DNA of 64,000 bases, taken from Rhizobium sp. C4. Its GTDB lineage: Bacteria; Pseudomonadota; Alphaproteobacteria; Rhizobiales; Rhizobiaceae. Position 1 is the stretch's first letter, and each line of letters opens with the position of its first letter. The stretch is taken from the NCBI RefSeq assembly GCF_021026315.1, contig NZ_JAJNCX010000012.1:1-64000 (forward strand). Reading direction: 5' to 3'. A program made the position numbers and the translations under genes. A model generated the notes under the pieces. It saw nothing but the letters and a program-made list of their open reading frames with translations. It did no database searches and was not told the origin of the DNA. Below are positions 52,104 to 61,075 of the stretch, piece after piece.

Positions 52104-53708
52104 TTACTCCGCAGGTTGCTGGCCAAAGGGCGAGGGGGCCGTCAGCCTGTCACGATGAATGGATTGCCAGCGGTCGGTTTCGGGGACGTCGATATACGGG
52201 CCCTTGCGGATGTATTTCACCATCAGCCCCATCTCGATCACGAAAAGTACGCTGTAGAAGAGCACGAAGCCCGCTAGCGTAATGGCCAGATCCGTCACCG
52301 ACAGGGTGGAGGCCGAGAGCGCGGTGGGCAGGACGCCGTCTACCGTCCAGGGCTGGCGGCCGAATTCTGCGACGAACCAGCCGAGTTCGGCGGCAATCCA
52401 CGGCGCCGGGATCAGGATGACGGCGAGCCGCAGCGCCACGCGCGGGAACCGCATGTTGCGGAAGGACGACATCCAGAAGAACCAGACCATCAAAGCGATG
52501 AACGAGAAGCCGAGCGCTACCATGATGCGGAAGGCCCAGAAGAGCGGCCACACCGTCGGCACGGTATCATTGGCGGCCTGCGCGATCTGTGCGTCTGTCG
52601 CCTGGCGCGGGTCATCGACATAGCGCTTCAGGAGCAGGGCAAAGCCCAGGTCCTTGCTGTGTTCCTCGAAGGTCGTGGCGACATCCGGCGCGACCTTGCC
52701 CTTGTTGGCGCGATAGTCCATCAGCGCGTTGTAGGCCACGATGCCGGAGCGGATACGGGCCTCCGCCTGCTTGACGAGATCGGCAATGCCCGGAATTTCA
52801 CGGGTGAGCGACCGCGTACCGATCAGGCCCATGACATAGGGAACGTGGATTGCATAATGTGTTTCGCGTGCCTGCTGGTCGGGCAGGCCGAGAAGCGTGA
52901 AGGAGGCAGGTGCTGGCTGCGTTTCCCACATGCCTTCGATGGCCGCGAGCTTCATCTTCTGCGACAGCGTGACCGAATAGCCCGACTCGTCGCCCAGCAC
53001 GACGACCGAAAGCGCTGACGCGAGGCCGAAGGAGGCCGCAACCGCAATCGAACGGCGCGCCAGTTCGATATGGCGGCCTTTCAGCAGATACCAGGCCGAG
53101 ACGCCCAGCACGAAGACGGAGGCCGTCACATAGCCTGCCGAGACGGTATGCACGAACTTCGCCTGTGCGACCTCGTTGAAGACGACGTCGAAGAAGGAGG
53201 TCATTTCCATTCGCATCGTCAGCGGGTTGAAGGCCGCACCTACCGGATTCTGCATCCAGCCATTGGCGATCAGGATCCAGAGCGCCGAAAAGTTGGAGCC
53301 GATGGCGACAAGCCAGGCGACGATCAGGTGCGCGCGCTTGGAAAGGCGGTCCCAGCCGAAGAAGAAGAGGCCGACAAAGGTCGCTTCGAGGAAGAAGGCC
53401 ATCAGCCCCTCGACCGCCAGCGGTGCGCCGAAAATATCGCCGACATAGTGGCTGTAGTAGCTCCAGTTCATCCCGAACTGGAATTCCATCGTGATACCGG
53501 TCGCAACGCCGAGAACGAAGTTGATGCCGAACAGCGTGCCCCAGAACTTCGTCATCTGACGCCAGATCGGCCGATCGGTCATGACATAGACCGTCTCCAT
53601 GATCGCGACGATGATGGAAAGTCCGAGGGTCAAAGGCACGAAGAGGAAGTGATAAAGCGCTGTCATTGCAAATTGCAGTCGTGACAGCTCGACGACGCCG
53701 ATATCCAT
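52104..53708 (-). CDS. cydA: Cytochrome bd ubiquinol oxidase subunit I
   Basis: A 534-residue haem protein. His20 in TALYHFLFVPLTLG is the haem b595 ligand, and the His in AKFVHTVSAGYV is the haem d/b558 site. The quinol-binding Q-loop (SGYSVTLSQKMKLAAIEGMWETQP) is of the long type found in Proteobacteria; GRQPW follows in the C-terminal half. It reduces oxygen to water with electrons from ubiquinol at low oxygen tension. It lies 121 bases after cydC, with an FNR/FixK-type box in between. Confidence 0.97.
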   Translation of the reverse strand: MDIGVVELSRLQFAMTALYHFLFVPLTLGLSIIVAIMETVYVMTDRPIWRQMTKFWGTLFGINFVLGVATGITMEFQFGMNWSYYSHYVGDIFGAPLAVEGLMAFFLEATFVGLFFFGWDRLSKRAHLIVAWLVAIGSNFSALWILIANGWMQNPVGAAFNPLTMRMEMTSFFDVVFNEVAQAKFVHTVSAGYVTASVFVLGVSAWYLLKGRHIELARRSIAVAASFGLASALSVVVLGDESGYSVTLSQKMKLAAIEGMWETQPAPASFTLLGLPDQQARETHYAIHVPYVMGLIGTRSLTREIPGIADLVKQAEARIRSGIVAYNALMDYRANKGKVAPDVATTFEEHSKDLGFALLLKRYVDDPRQATDAQIAQAANDTVPTVWPLFWAFRIMVALGFSFIALMVWFFWMSSFRNMRFPRVALRLAVILIPAPWIAAELGWFVAEFGRQPWTVDGVLPTALSASTLSVTDLAITLAGFVLFYSVLFVIEMGLMVKYIRKGPYIDVPETDRWQSIHRDRLTAPSPFGQQPAE

Positions 53709-53772
53709 GATGCTCTCGCCTGGCCAAACATAGTGATGATCTGATGCTTAGAACAAGCGCTAGGCCTTGGAC

Positions 53773-53786
53773 TTGATCGAGGTCAA
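53773..53786. promoter_or_regulatory. FNR/FixK-type box upstream of cydA
   Basis: TTGATCGAGGTCAA matches the anaerobox consensus TTGAT-N4-ATCAA at nine of ten positions. It ends 65 bases before the cydA start codon, a good position for activation by a class I or II FNR, FixK or FnrN protein. It implies that cydABX can be transcribed separately from cydDC under low oxygen. Confidence 0.75.
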
Positions 53787-53829
53787 TAAGGTGTATTGGG
53801 GATACACATTTGCGCTGTTTGGTCGCAGA

Positions 53830-55482
53830 CTACACGAGCGACACGACACGGTCGGCGAATTCGGTTTCCGGTCGCCGGTGCGAGGCCATCAGGATAGCCG
53901 CCTCAGGCAGATAGCGACGGATGCCGGCGAGCACCGCGCGGGCCGTTTTTTCGTCCAGCCCTTCGGTCGGCTCATCAAGCAAGAGCAGCCGAGGCTGTCT
54001 GACGAGCACGCGTGCGAGTGCAAGGCGCCGCCGCTCGCCACCCGACAGGCCAGCCCCGCCTTCGCCGAGCATGAATTCCAGCCCGCCCTTTGCGGCAATG
54101 ACGTTATCCAGCCTGACGGCTTCCAGCGCCTGCCACGCCTCTTCCGCGGCAAGATCCGGGCGCGCCAGCCTGAGGGCGTCGAGGATCGATCCGCTCATCA
54201 AGGCGCTTCGCTGTGGCAGAAGCGTGGCAAGGCTGAACAATGTGCTCTCATCGAGCGCACGAATGTCGCATCCGTGGATTCTTACATTGCCCGTATCGGT
54301 TTGAAGCTGCCCGATCGCCAGCAACAGCGCGGTCGATTTGCCGACGCCGCTGGGCCCCGTCAACGCGACCGTCTCGCCGGCGCTGACGGAGAGATGGAAA
54401 TCCTGGAGGATGGTTCGGCTCGCCTGGGTGTATCGCACCTCGTCCATCCGAAGAACCGGCTCGTCGGCGATAGGCGCATCCGCGATGATGGAACGACGCG
54501 GCTCCTCGTGATCGGTGATCATCTGCGCATCGACCCGGCGCGCGGCATCCAGTATGCGGCCGAGTTCGGACAGGCCGCGATGGACGGGTGCCGTGATTTC
54601 GCCCGCTCCCAACGCGCCGAAGAAGCCCATAGCGGCGAGCGCCGGATCGATCGCTTTGGCTTCGCCAAGCTTGATGCCAAGGTAGAGGCTCCCCGCGGCA
54701 GCGAACGTACTGGCCATGCCCATGAGAAGACCGGATACGCGCTCCGCAAGGTCGATACGTGCCTGCTCTTTCTGGAGCCGGTGCTGGGCGTCCATGACTG
54801 CCGATGTCTGGCCTGCGAGCTTCCCGGCGACGACCAGTTCGGGCCTGGACCGCATAAGATCGATGAACCGCAGCCTCATCGCCTGCAACGCCTTGTGCGC
54901 CAGCCGCGAGGGGCGTTGGACGGTCTTCAGCATCAGGGCTGCAGAGAGCAGGAAACCGAGGACAAGACTTGCGCCCTGCCATGCCGCAACGGTCCCGCTC
55001 TCGATCCACCAGAGGACAAGAAGAAAACCGGCGAGGACCAGAACGGCGGAAAGAATTGGAATGACCAGCCGCAGGGCCAGCCCGTCGAGGGCGTCCACGT
55101 CGAGCGTGAGATGGTTCAGCCGCTCGGAACCATTGAGCGATGCGAGCTTGCGCAGCGGCGCGCGTGTCATGGCGGCCAACAACTGACCGCGCAGTTCCGC
55201 AAGTCCCGCCAGTGTGGCGTCGTGCGTGAGAAGCCGTTCTCCATAGCGTGCGCCGGCACGTCCGAGAGCCAGGAAGCGGATCGCGGCGCTCGGGCTGAAG
55301 ACATCGAAGGCGATCCCGGCTCCGGCCAATCCGGCAATTCCCGTTGCCGTGATGAACCATCCTGACAAACCCAGCAGGGCGGCTCCCGCAAAGACGACAA
55401 GCACGGAAAACAGGCTTCCGAGGGCGAGCTTGCCTGCATGCGGTCGCCAGACCCGGAAGAAGATGCGTGCGAGCCGCCTCAT
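53830..55482 (-). CDS. cydC: Thiol reductant ABC exporter subunit CydC
   Basis: A 550-residue half-size ABC exporter starting MRRLARIFFRVWRPHAG (55482); a longer frame upstream overlaps cydD throughout and was not used. The N-terminal membrane domain (FSVLVVFAGAALLGLSGWFITA) is followed by an ATPase with Walker A TGPSGVGKSTALL, signature LSGGERRRLALARVL and Walker B LLLLDEPTEGLDE. With CydD it exports glutathione and cysteine to the periplasm, needed for cytochrome bd assembly. Its ATG overlaps the cydD stop by 4 bases. Confidence 0.94.
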   Translation of the reverse strand: MRRLARIFFRVWRPHAGKLALGSLFSVLVVFAGAALLGLSGWFITATGIAGLAGAGIAFDVFSPSAAIRFLALGRAGARYGERLLTHDATLAGLAELRGQLLAAMTRAPLRKLASLNGSERLNHLTLDVDALDGLALRLVIPILSAVLVLAGFLLVLWWIESGTVAAWQGASLVLGFLLSAALMLKTVQRPSRLAHKALQAMRLRFIDLMRSRPELVVAGKLAGQTSAVMDAQHRLQKEQARIDLAERVSGLLMGMASTFAAAGSLYLGIKLGEAKAIDPALAAMGFFGALGAGEITAPVHRGLSELGRILDAARRVDAQMITDHEEPRRSIIADAPIADEPVLRMDEVRYTQASRTILQDFHLSVSAGETVALTGPSGVGKSTALLLAIGQLQTDTGNVRIHGCDIRALDESTLFSLATLLPQRSALMSGSILDALRLARPDLAAEEAWQALEAVRLDNVIAAKGGLEFMLGEGGAGLSGGERRRLALARVLVRQPRLLLLDEPTEGLDEKTARAVLAGIRRYLPEAAILMASHRRPETEFADRVVSLV

Positions 55483-57179
55483 GCCGCACCTCCCAGCCGG
55501 ATTTTCCGGCCCATACGGTCTGCCAACTGGCGATCGTGGGTCGCGATGATCAGCGTCTTTCCCTGGCGGGCAAGCGCAAGAAGGCTTTCCGTGACAGCTT
55601 GTGCGTTCGGCGGATCGAGGTCCGCTGTCGGCTCGTCGGCCAGAACGACATCGGCCCTGGCGTAAAACGCGCTGGCCAGCATGACGCGGCGCGCCTCTCC
55701 GCCTGAAAGTCCTGCGCCGGTTTCCCCGAGCCGTGTGAGGAGGCCTCTCGGCAATGCGGCGATGACCGGACCGAGCGACGCGGCCTCTATGGCCGCCTTG
55801 AGTCTGCATTCATCGCGCAGTCCGCCGGGACCGATGATATTGGAAAGGACGCTGGCATTGGCGAAATGCGGCACTTGGGAAACCCACGAAAGGCGCATCC
55901 GCCATGCATCTGCGTTCGCGTCATCCAGATTGATCCCGCAGACGCTGATCAGGCCGCGGTCCGGCTGCGCGAGCCCGGCGATCAGCGCCAGCAACGTGCT
56001 CTTGCCGATGCCGCTAGGGCCAGTGATGGCGACCGCCTCGCCGGCGCGGATGTTGAGGTCCGGATAGACGATGCAACCCGACCTTCCCGCTGCGAAGGTG
56101 AGGTTGCGCGTGGTGATGCTGATCGGCCCGCCGAGTACCGCAACCTTGCCTCCTTCGCCCAGGATCGCCATCGCGTCTCGCGAGTCGATCTCGGCCAGTT
56201 CACCCGCGACCGCCAGCGCCGCAGCGCGATCGTGCCATGCTGCGGCGAGTTCGCGCAACGGTGCAAAGAATTCGGGTGCGAGGATCAGAAGCACGATGCC
56301 GTGCGCCAGTGTCAGCCCTCTGCCATAGGTTCCGAAGCTGAACGTGCCGAGTAGGCTGAAGCCGACATATACCGCGACCATGGCGACGCCCAGCGCTGCA
56401 AACAACTCCAGCACGGTGGAGGAAAGGAACGCGACACGCAGCACCGCCATCGTCCGCTCCTTCAGAGTGTCGGCGCGAGTGAAGAACTGGGACACCATCG
56501 TGTTGCGCCCGTCGAGCACCTTGATATCGACGAGCGCGTTGAGGCGTTCCAGAAGAAGCGCATTGAGCGAGCCCGTCTCCTTGAGATGCCGGGCGCTGGC
56601 ATCGCGCGCCGCATAACCGATCAGCGCCATGAAGAGCGGGATCAGCGGACCGGAGAGGAGAAGGATCAGCGCAGCAGCCCATGAGATGGTGGCCGTCGCA
56701 GCGAGGATCACAAGCGGCAGGACCCGCGTCTTGAAGGCGGCCGTGTGATAACGCGTGAGATAGGTCAACAGAATATCCAGCTTCTCGCCGATGAGCGCCG
56801 CCCCTTCGCCAGACGCGATCGCAGCCTCGGAATAGGGTGAGATGCGGCTTTGCGCCACTGCCAGCGAGGAGCGTTCTGCGGCAACCGCGTCCTGTGCCGC
56901 GCGAAACGCGAACCGTCCGCCCCAGGCATCCAGCCCATGCCTCAGGACACCGAGAGCAAAATAGGCCAGCGTCGCGTGAAGCGGCGACAGCAAGGGGGTG
57001 TCGCCCGTGACAAGCGTGGCAAGACTGTCACCGATGAACAGGCTTTGCGGCAGGACCGTCAGCACGGAAAGTACCGTCAAGAGCCCCGCGCGTCGCAATC
57101 CCTGCGTCGCACCCTTCTCGATCACCTTCAGCCGATCAGCACCGGGATCGGATTTTGATTTGGTACGCACTGCGGACAT
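55479..57179 (-). CDS. cydD: Thiol reductant ABC exporter subunit CydD
   Basis: A 566-residue half-size ABC exporter. The membrane domain has helices such as TVLSVLTVLPQSLFIG and LPLVILAATATISWAAALILLL. The ATPase has Walker A TGPSGIGKSTLLAL, signature LSGGEARRVMLASAF and Walker B VVLADEPTADLD. It starts 4 bases upstream of nothing else and leads the operon order cydD-cydC-cydA-cydB-cydX, common in Alphaproteobacteria. Two FNR-like sites lie in the 172 bases between it and the divergent Rrf2 gene. Confidence 0.94.
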   Translation of the reverse strand: MSAVRTKSKSDPGADRLKVIEKGATQGLRRAGLLTVLSVLTVLPQSLFIGDSLATLVTGDTPLLSPLHATLAYFALGVLRHGLDAWGGRFAFRAAQDAVAAERSSLAVAQSRISPYSEAAIASGEGAALIGEKLDILLTYLTRYHTAAFKTRVLPLVILAATATISWAAALILLLSGPLIPLFMALIGYAARDASARHLKETGSLNALLLERLNALVDIKVLDGRNTMVSQFFTRADTLKERTMAVLRVAFLSSTVLELFAALGVAMVAVYVGFSLLGTFSFGTYGRGLTLAHGIVLLILAPEFFAPLRELAAAWHDRAAALAVAGELAEIDSRDAMAILGEGGKVAVLGGPISITTRNLTFAAGRSGCIVYPDLNIRAGEAVAITGPSGIGKSTLLALIAGLAQPDRGLISVCGINLDDANADAWRMRLSWVSQVPHFANASVLSNIIGPGGLRDECRLKAAIEAASLGPVIAALPRGLLTRLGETGAGLSGGEARRVMLASAFYARADVVLADEPTADLDPPNAQAVTESLLALARQGKTLIIATHDRQLADRMGRKIRLGGAA

Positions 57180-57233
57180 CTCGGATAATCATGTATCTCG
57201 CATGCTTCTTTACGGCAAAATCGCCTTCGGGAA

Positions 57234-57286
57234 ATGACATGGATCAAGTTTCTGGGGCTGTGGCGTGCTGGCCTGACATAGATCAA
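57234..57286. promoter_or_regulatory. Two FNR/FixK-like sites between cydD and the Rrf2 gene
   Basis: ATGACATGGATCAA (57234-57247) and CTGACATAGATCAA (57273-57286) share 12 of 13 bases (TGACATnGATCAA) and start 39 bases apart. Each has a perfect ATCAA half and a weaker TGAC half of the TTGAT-N4-ATCAA anaerobox. They lie 55 and 94 bases before the cydD start, and 66 or more bases before the Rrf2 gene. They probably bind a FNR/FixK protein, possibly with the Rrf2 protein. Confidence 0.6.
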
Positions 57287-57351
57287 TCGCAGCTTTGAAA
57301 TGTGATGTATTCAGGACAGATAGCCACAGCCATCCGGGGGGAACGGGCACG

Positions 57352-57867
57352 ATGCGCATCACGATGCGAACCAATCTGGCGATCAGGACGCTGATGTTCT
57401 GCGCGGTCAATTCGCATATGACGGTCCGCAAGAGCGACATTGCCGCCGCTTGCAATGCCTCCGAGAATCATCTGGCGCAGGTCATCCGCACGCTCGGCCA
57501 TCACGGCTTTATCGACGCCACCCGTGGCCGGAATGGCGGCCTTCAACTGATGCGCCAGCCCGCCCAAATCAATATCGGATCCGTCTTCAGGATCTTCGAG
57601 TCCGATCTGCCCTTCGCGGAATGTTTCAGCGCGTCCAACACCTGTCCTCTTGTGGACGTCTGCTGGCTCCGCGACGCCATCTCCAGCGCGGTGGATGCAT
57701 TCTATCGCTCGCTGGACAAGGTTCTCCTCTCCGACCTGATCGACGGTAATGACCGCCTAGCCGAACTGCTGCGCCTCAAACTCGGCTGCCATCGCGAAGG
57801 CGATAGGGCAACACACGAAACACTACCGTCCTTGACTTTCCCGCTAACGACGACAACTGCTATTTGA
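57352..57867 (+). CDS. Rrf2-family regulator, NsrR-like
   Basis: A 171-residue regulator, starting MRITMRTNLAIRTLMFCAV (a second ATG lies four codons on). A winged HTH occupies the first 60 residues (VRKSDIAAACNASENHLAQVIRTLGHHGFIDATRGRNGG in part). Three Cys, Cys91, Cys98 and Cys104 (CFSASNTCPLVDVC), should hold an iron-sulfur cluster that senses nitric oxide or iron/redox state. The Cys spacing is that of NsrR-type members. It is divergent from cydD. Cytochrome bd is resistant to nitric oxide, which makes control of cyd by an NsrR-like protein plausible. Confidence 0.88.
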   Translation: MRITMRTNLAIRTLMFCAVNSHMTVRKSDIAAACNASENHLAQVIRTLGHHGFIDATRGRNGGLQLMRQPAQINIGSVFRIFESDLPFAECFSASNTCPLVDVCWLRDAISSAVDAFYRSLDKVLLSDLIDGNDRLAELLRLKLGCHREGDRATHETLPSLTFPLTTTTAI

Positions 57868-57898
57868 AATGCAGGCGCGATAGAAATTTCATTTCAAA
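57863..57898. terminator. Hairpin at the Rrf2 stop codon
   Basis: TTTGAAATG (57863-57871) and CATTTCAAA (57890-57898) form a perfect 9-bp inverted repeat with an 18-base loop, overlapping the Rrf2 stop codon and the stop codon of the convergent small gene. No T-run follows, so a terminator function is uncertain; it may serve both converging genes. Confidence 0.4.
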
Positions 57899-58065
57899 GG
57901 CTCAAGCGCTGAATGCGCGCCCACGGTAACCGGCTCAAGGTTCAACGATCGCAGTTGCTCGATCACTGCCCATCGAGTTCCTTCATAGTGCTGCCCACGA
58001 GCACGCGTAACTTGCCGGACAAGCATTTCCTCCAGTTCGGCTGGAATACGCTCGCCATTCGCCAT
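57889..58065 (-). CDS. Small hypothetical protein (58 aa)
   Basis: A 58-codon frame starting MANGERIPAELEEMLV and continuing RARGQHYEGTRWAVIEQLRSLNLEPV. It has strongly coding-like codon usage, high Glu/Arg content and no Cys. No good ribosome-binding site precedes the ATG, so it may be a fragment of a longer gene. It converges on the Rrf2 gene, with the two stop codons on the arms of one hairpin. Confidence 0.45.
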   Translation of the reverse strand: MANGERIPAELEEMLVRQVTRARGQHYEGTRWAVIEQLRSLNLEPVTVGAHSALEPLK

Positions 58066-58718
58066 ATCAAAACGTGAGTGTCCGGTTTCGGGGTCAGCGC
58101 CAAGGTGTCTAAGCGACCGATTTGAAGGCGCAAAGCTGCCGTCGCACGGGAGAGCATCTCGCGCCGAGCCGCTGTTCGCTCAACCTACTTCGCCTTGATG
58201 GGAGTCGAACCGTCGACCCGTGACTGACCCACGTTAAGCACTTGAAACCTTTACTTGTGCAAGGTGAGAGGCCCATCGTAGCGCAAGATCCTATTTTTGG
58301 GATGATGAGCGAGTTTCTCATCCGCCACCGCGGAATTGGCCAGGGCGCAATGGCCAATAGAGTACATCGAATCCCGGCTGGGCTGACCAGCTTAAGTCAG
58401 CCTTACGTTATCCAGATCGGTTCTCGCAGATTGTCGAAGCGCTGGCGCAGGCCATCAAGCGCAGTCAGGCGGTGCAATAATCAGGACGTGGTCGGCGGAG
58501 CACGCTCCCACCCACGACATCCGAAACCCTGGACGCGAGGCCGCCTTTCGGCAGCACGCTCGGAGCAACTCTACCGCTTGCTACTGTTTGAATCACACCT
58601 TAGAAATTGAAACACCAGGTGAGGACTGGCCTGACCTGGTGCACAAAAGATCGATGTCGAAGGCGCATGGCAAGCCAGTGGGGCCTGTTCGACTGCTTGG
58701 GGTGGTTATCTACGCAAT
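58066..58718. other. Gap without recognisable gene
   Basis: About 650 bases between the cyd region and the Abi gene. Frames of up to 122 codons exist (58242-58610, plus strand) without motif or start signal. At 58205-58225 the minus strand reads GGTTCGACTCCCATCAAGG, similar to the T-arm and acceptor end of a tRNA, but no complete cloverleaf can be built. A tRNA end here might mark an old integration site for the defence genes that follow. Confidence 0.4.
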
Positions 58719-59795
58719 ATGGCAGAAAGTCAAGTTCCTTTTCCCTACCTGCCGGCGCAGCTGCAGGCCATCCGGGCCTCGATTTCAGAGCCACGCTTCG
58801 CAACCTACCTCGCAAAGGGGGGCAATCACGAAGAATATGCGATGGCACTGTACCTCTACAATGCACGGGTGGCCAAGGCCTTCCTTTATCCGCTGAATGT
58901 GGCGGAAGTGACGCTGCGAAACGCCGTCGACGATATCCTTGTCGCAAGGTTCGGAGCGAGCTGGCATCAGGACGCCACCTTCCGCGATCAGACCCTGACG
59001 GGAAACGGGCTGGCGACGCTCGACAAGGCCATACAAAGGGCAGGCGCCAACGCACCGCGCGATCAGATCGTCGCAACACTCACCTTCGATTTTTGGTCGA
59101 ACCTCTTCCGACCCGAATACGGCGCTCTCTGGCGCACCACCGTCAATATCGCCTTCCCGAATCTGCAGCACGGCCAAAGCCGCCAGGAGATCCAGAACCT
59201 GGTGAAGCCGATCAATGTCTTCCGGAATCGCGTGGCCCATCACGAACCGGTTCTCGATCTGAACGTGACCGACATTCACGCCAAAATCGTGCGGCTGATC
59301 GAATTGCGATGCACTGAAACGGCATCTTGGATGAAGCATCACTCAACTCTCAGCACTGTCGTTAGAACGCGCCCTCGCCGGGACGGAACTAATGCCAATA
59401 CCCTGGCTGCGAAGCTCGACCCGGGATTCGTGTCGGTCAAGCCGGAAACGAGTTTGGGTGAATTGGCCGAACTGCTTGATGAAAAGCACCAGGCAATCAT
59501 CTGCCTCGATGACAAGGGGCGTCCGACCGCAGCATTCACCGCTGTCGACGCCATTCGCTTCATCTCGGAAAGCGCCAAGGGACTAGGCGGAATGATCGAT
59601 CTAAAAGATCACACTATTTCGGACCTGCTCAAGATGGCCAACCTCGTGGATAGATGGACGCAAATGGACGACGCCACCCCGCTCGCTTTGGCGGTGAAGG
59701 AACTCCAGAAACCTCGCATCCAGATCCTCGTCGGGATCGAGGTCGCATCAGGCAAGGCGACGGGCGCGATTTTACGCGCACACCGGCGGTATTGA
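58719..59795 (+). CDS. Abi-like HEPN protein fused to CBS repeats
   Basis: A 358-residue protein. The first 225 residues resemble the Abi (abortive infection, AbiD/AbiF-like) family: LYLYNARVAKAFLYPLNVAEVTLRNAVDDIL, then VFRNRVAHHEPVLD with the HEPN ribonuclease motif Arg171 or Arg169 to His174/His175 (R-x4-H). Residues 235 to 350 have two CBS-type repeats (VSVKPETSLGELAELLDEKHQAIICLDDKGRPTAAF; then ...DDATPLALAVKEL), which usually bind adenine nucleotides. It may be an RNA-cutting effector gated by nucleotide level. A PLD-like gene follows after 15 bases. Confidence 0.75.
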   Translation: MAESQVPFPYLPAQLQAIRASISEPRFATYLAKGGNHEEYAMALYLYNARVAKAFLYPLNVAEVTLRNAVDDILVARFGASWHQDATFRDQTLTGNGLATLDKAIQRAGANAPRDQIVATLTFDFWSNLFRPEYGALWRTTVNIAFPNLQHGQSRQEIQNLVKPINVFRNRVAHHEPVLDLNVTDIHAKIVRLIELRCTETASWMKHHSTLSTVVRTRPRRDGTNANTLAAKLDPGFVSVKPETSLGELAELLDEKHQAIICLDDKGRPTAAFTAVDAIRFISESAKGLGGMIDLKDHTISDLLKMANLVDRWTQMDDATPLALAVKELQKPRIQILVGIEVASGKATGAILRAHRRY

Positions 59796-59810
59796 CCGGG
59801 AGGATTGCCG

Positions 59811-61025
59811 TTGAGCTTCAGATTAGTAGATTCTGGTTGGTCGGACGAACTGGATGCCGGCATGCGGGAAAGACCCCAAACGGTGTCGATCGTATGTCCC
59901 TTCATCAAAAAGCGGACCGTGGAGCGCCTGGTGCTCGCCCATCGTCCCTATGATCTTCGCGTCATCACTCGCTTCGACCTCAACGCCTTCAATGCAGGGG
60001 TAAGTGATCTGGACGCGCTGGATCTCCTTCTCCAGAGCGGAGCGAAAATCCGCGGGGTCGTCGGCCTCCATTCCAAAATGTATATCTTCGGCGCCAGGCG
60101 AGCGATCGTGACAAGCGCCAATCTCACTGAAGCTGCCATGTTTCACAACAAGGAGTTCGGCTTTACCGCTGATGACCCCTCTATCGCCATACAGTGCCAG
60201 AGCTATTTCGATCGCCTATGGGCCAACACCAAGCACGATCTGTCGAAAGACCAAATCGAGCAATGGCGTCAAATTCTCGCCCCATACCGTGTCGGGACGA
60301 GAGATAGCGTTTCTCTGCCCGACTTCGGCGAGACCGTGAACGCACCATCCCCCTTTGTGCTAGAGCCTCCGACGGATGCGCCTGCGCAGTCGTTCGTGAA
60401 GTTCTTTGGAAGAACGGACAACCGCGCGTCGCTATCCATGCAGATCGACGAGGAAGTCATTCGCTCCGGTTCGCACTGGGCTTGCACGTACCCGATTGGA
60501 AAACGGCCCCGTCAGGTTCGAGACGGAGCCATCATGTTCATGGCACGCATGGTCCAGGCACGGAGCGACTACGTGATCTACGGCCGTGCTATCGGGAGGG
60601 AGCATAGGCCAGTCCTGGATGACGCCACGCCAGCCGATTTGTCGGTGAGAGCCTGGAAGGAGAATTGGCCGCACTACGTTCGCGTCCACGATCCCGTCTT
60701 TATCAACGGACCGCTTTCGGCGGGGGTGTCCATGGCCGACATGATGGCCGAACTCGGTCCGGGATCTTTTGCTCCAACGCAGCGCAATCTCAACGCGGGG
60801 AATGGTGGCAATCTCAATCCGCGACGGGCCATCATGAGAAAACCGCATATGGAGCTCACGCCCCAAGCCTATAAGTGGATACTCGGTCGGCTTGAGAAGG
60901 CGCTGATGCGGCATGGCGCGTTGGATCTCACTGATCCGCGTTTCGACCTTCCTGCGGACCAGGAAAGCTCTCCAGATGTGCCTGCGAAAGCCTCGCTGGT
61001 GCCAATACGACTACCACAGGAGTAG
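59811..61025 (+). CDS. Phospholipase D-like protein with one HKD motif
   Basis: About 404 residues. The start is probably TTG at 59811 (MSFRLVDSGWSDEL) because GGGAGG lies 7 bases before it; another TTG at 59805 is too close to that site. Residues 22 to 135 form a PLD-type domain with VGLHSKMYIFGARRAIVTSANLTEAAMFHNKEFG, giving His and Lys of HxK and the Ser-x-Asn of the HKD signature. Only one copy is present, so it must dimerise to make an active site. The C-terminal 220 residues (MQIDEEVIRSGSHWACTYPIG...) are of unknown type. Such proteins cut DNA (Nuc or BfiI type). It follows the Abi gene by 15 bases. Confidence 0.78.
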   Translation: MSFRLVDSGWSDELDAGMRERPQTVSIVCPFIKKRTVERLVLAHRPYDLRVITRFDLNAFNAGVSDLDALDLLLQSGAKIRGVVGLHSKMYIFGARRAIVTSANLTEAAMFHNKEFGFTADDPSIAIQCQSYFDRLWANTKHDLSKDQIEQWRQILAPYRVGTRDSVSLPDFGETVNAPSPFVLEPPTDAPAQSFVKFFGRTDNRASLSMQIDEEVIRSGSHWACTYPIGKRPRQVRDGAIMFMARMVQARSDYVIYGRAIGREHRPVLDDATPADLSVRAWKENWPHYVRVHDPVFINGPLSAGVSMADMMAELGPGSFAPTQRNLNAGNGGNLNPRRAIMRKPHMELTPQAYKWILGRLEKALMRHGALDLTDPRFDLPADQESSPDVPAKASLVPIRLPQE

Positions 61026-61075
61026 AAAATGGATATTCCGCACGTCTCTCGTCAGCACCGGAAATCGGCAGTCGG

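Noticed and set aside
50890-52158. 422-codon plus-strand frame opposite cydB and cydA
   Set aside because: It is long only because GC-rich genes leave open antisense frames; the minus strand encodes unmistakable CydA and CydB.
53767-55365. 532-codon plus-strand frame opposite cydC
   Set aside because: Shadow of cydC with Arg/Gly/Asp-rich composition and no motif.
58180-58275. tRNA-like sequence on the minus strand (GGTTCGACTCCC near 58205-58225)
   Set aside because: The T-loop-like stretch is present, but stem partners and a matching acceptor, anticodon and D arm could not be built. Not called as a tRNA gene.
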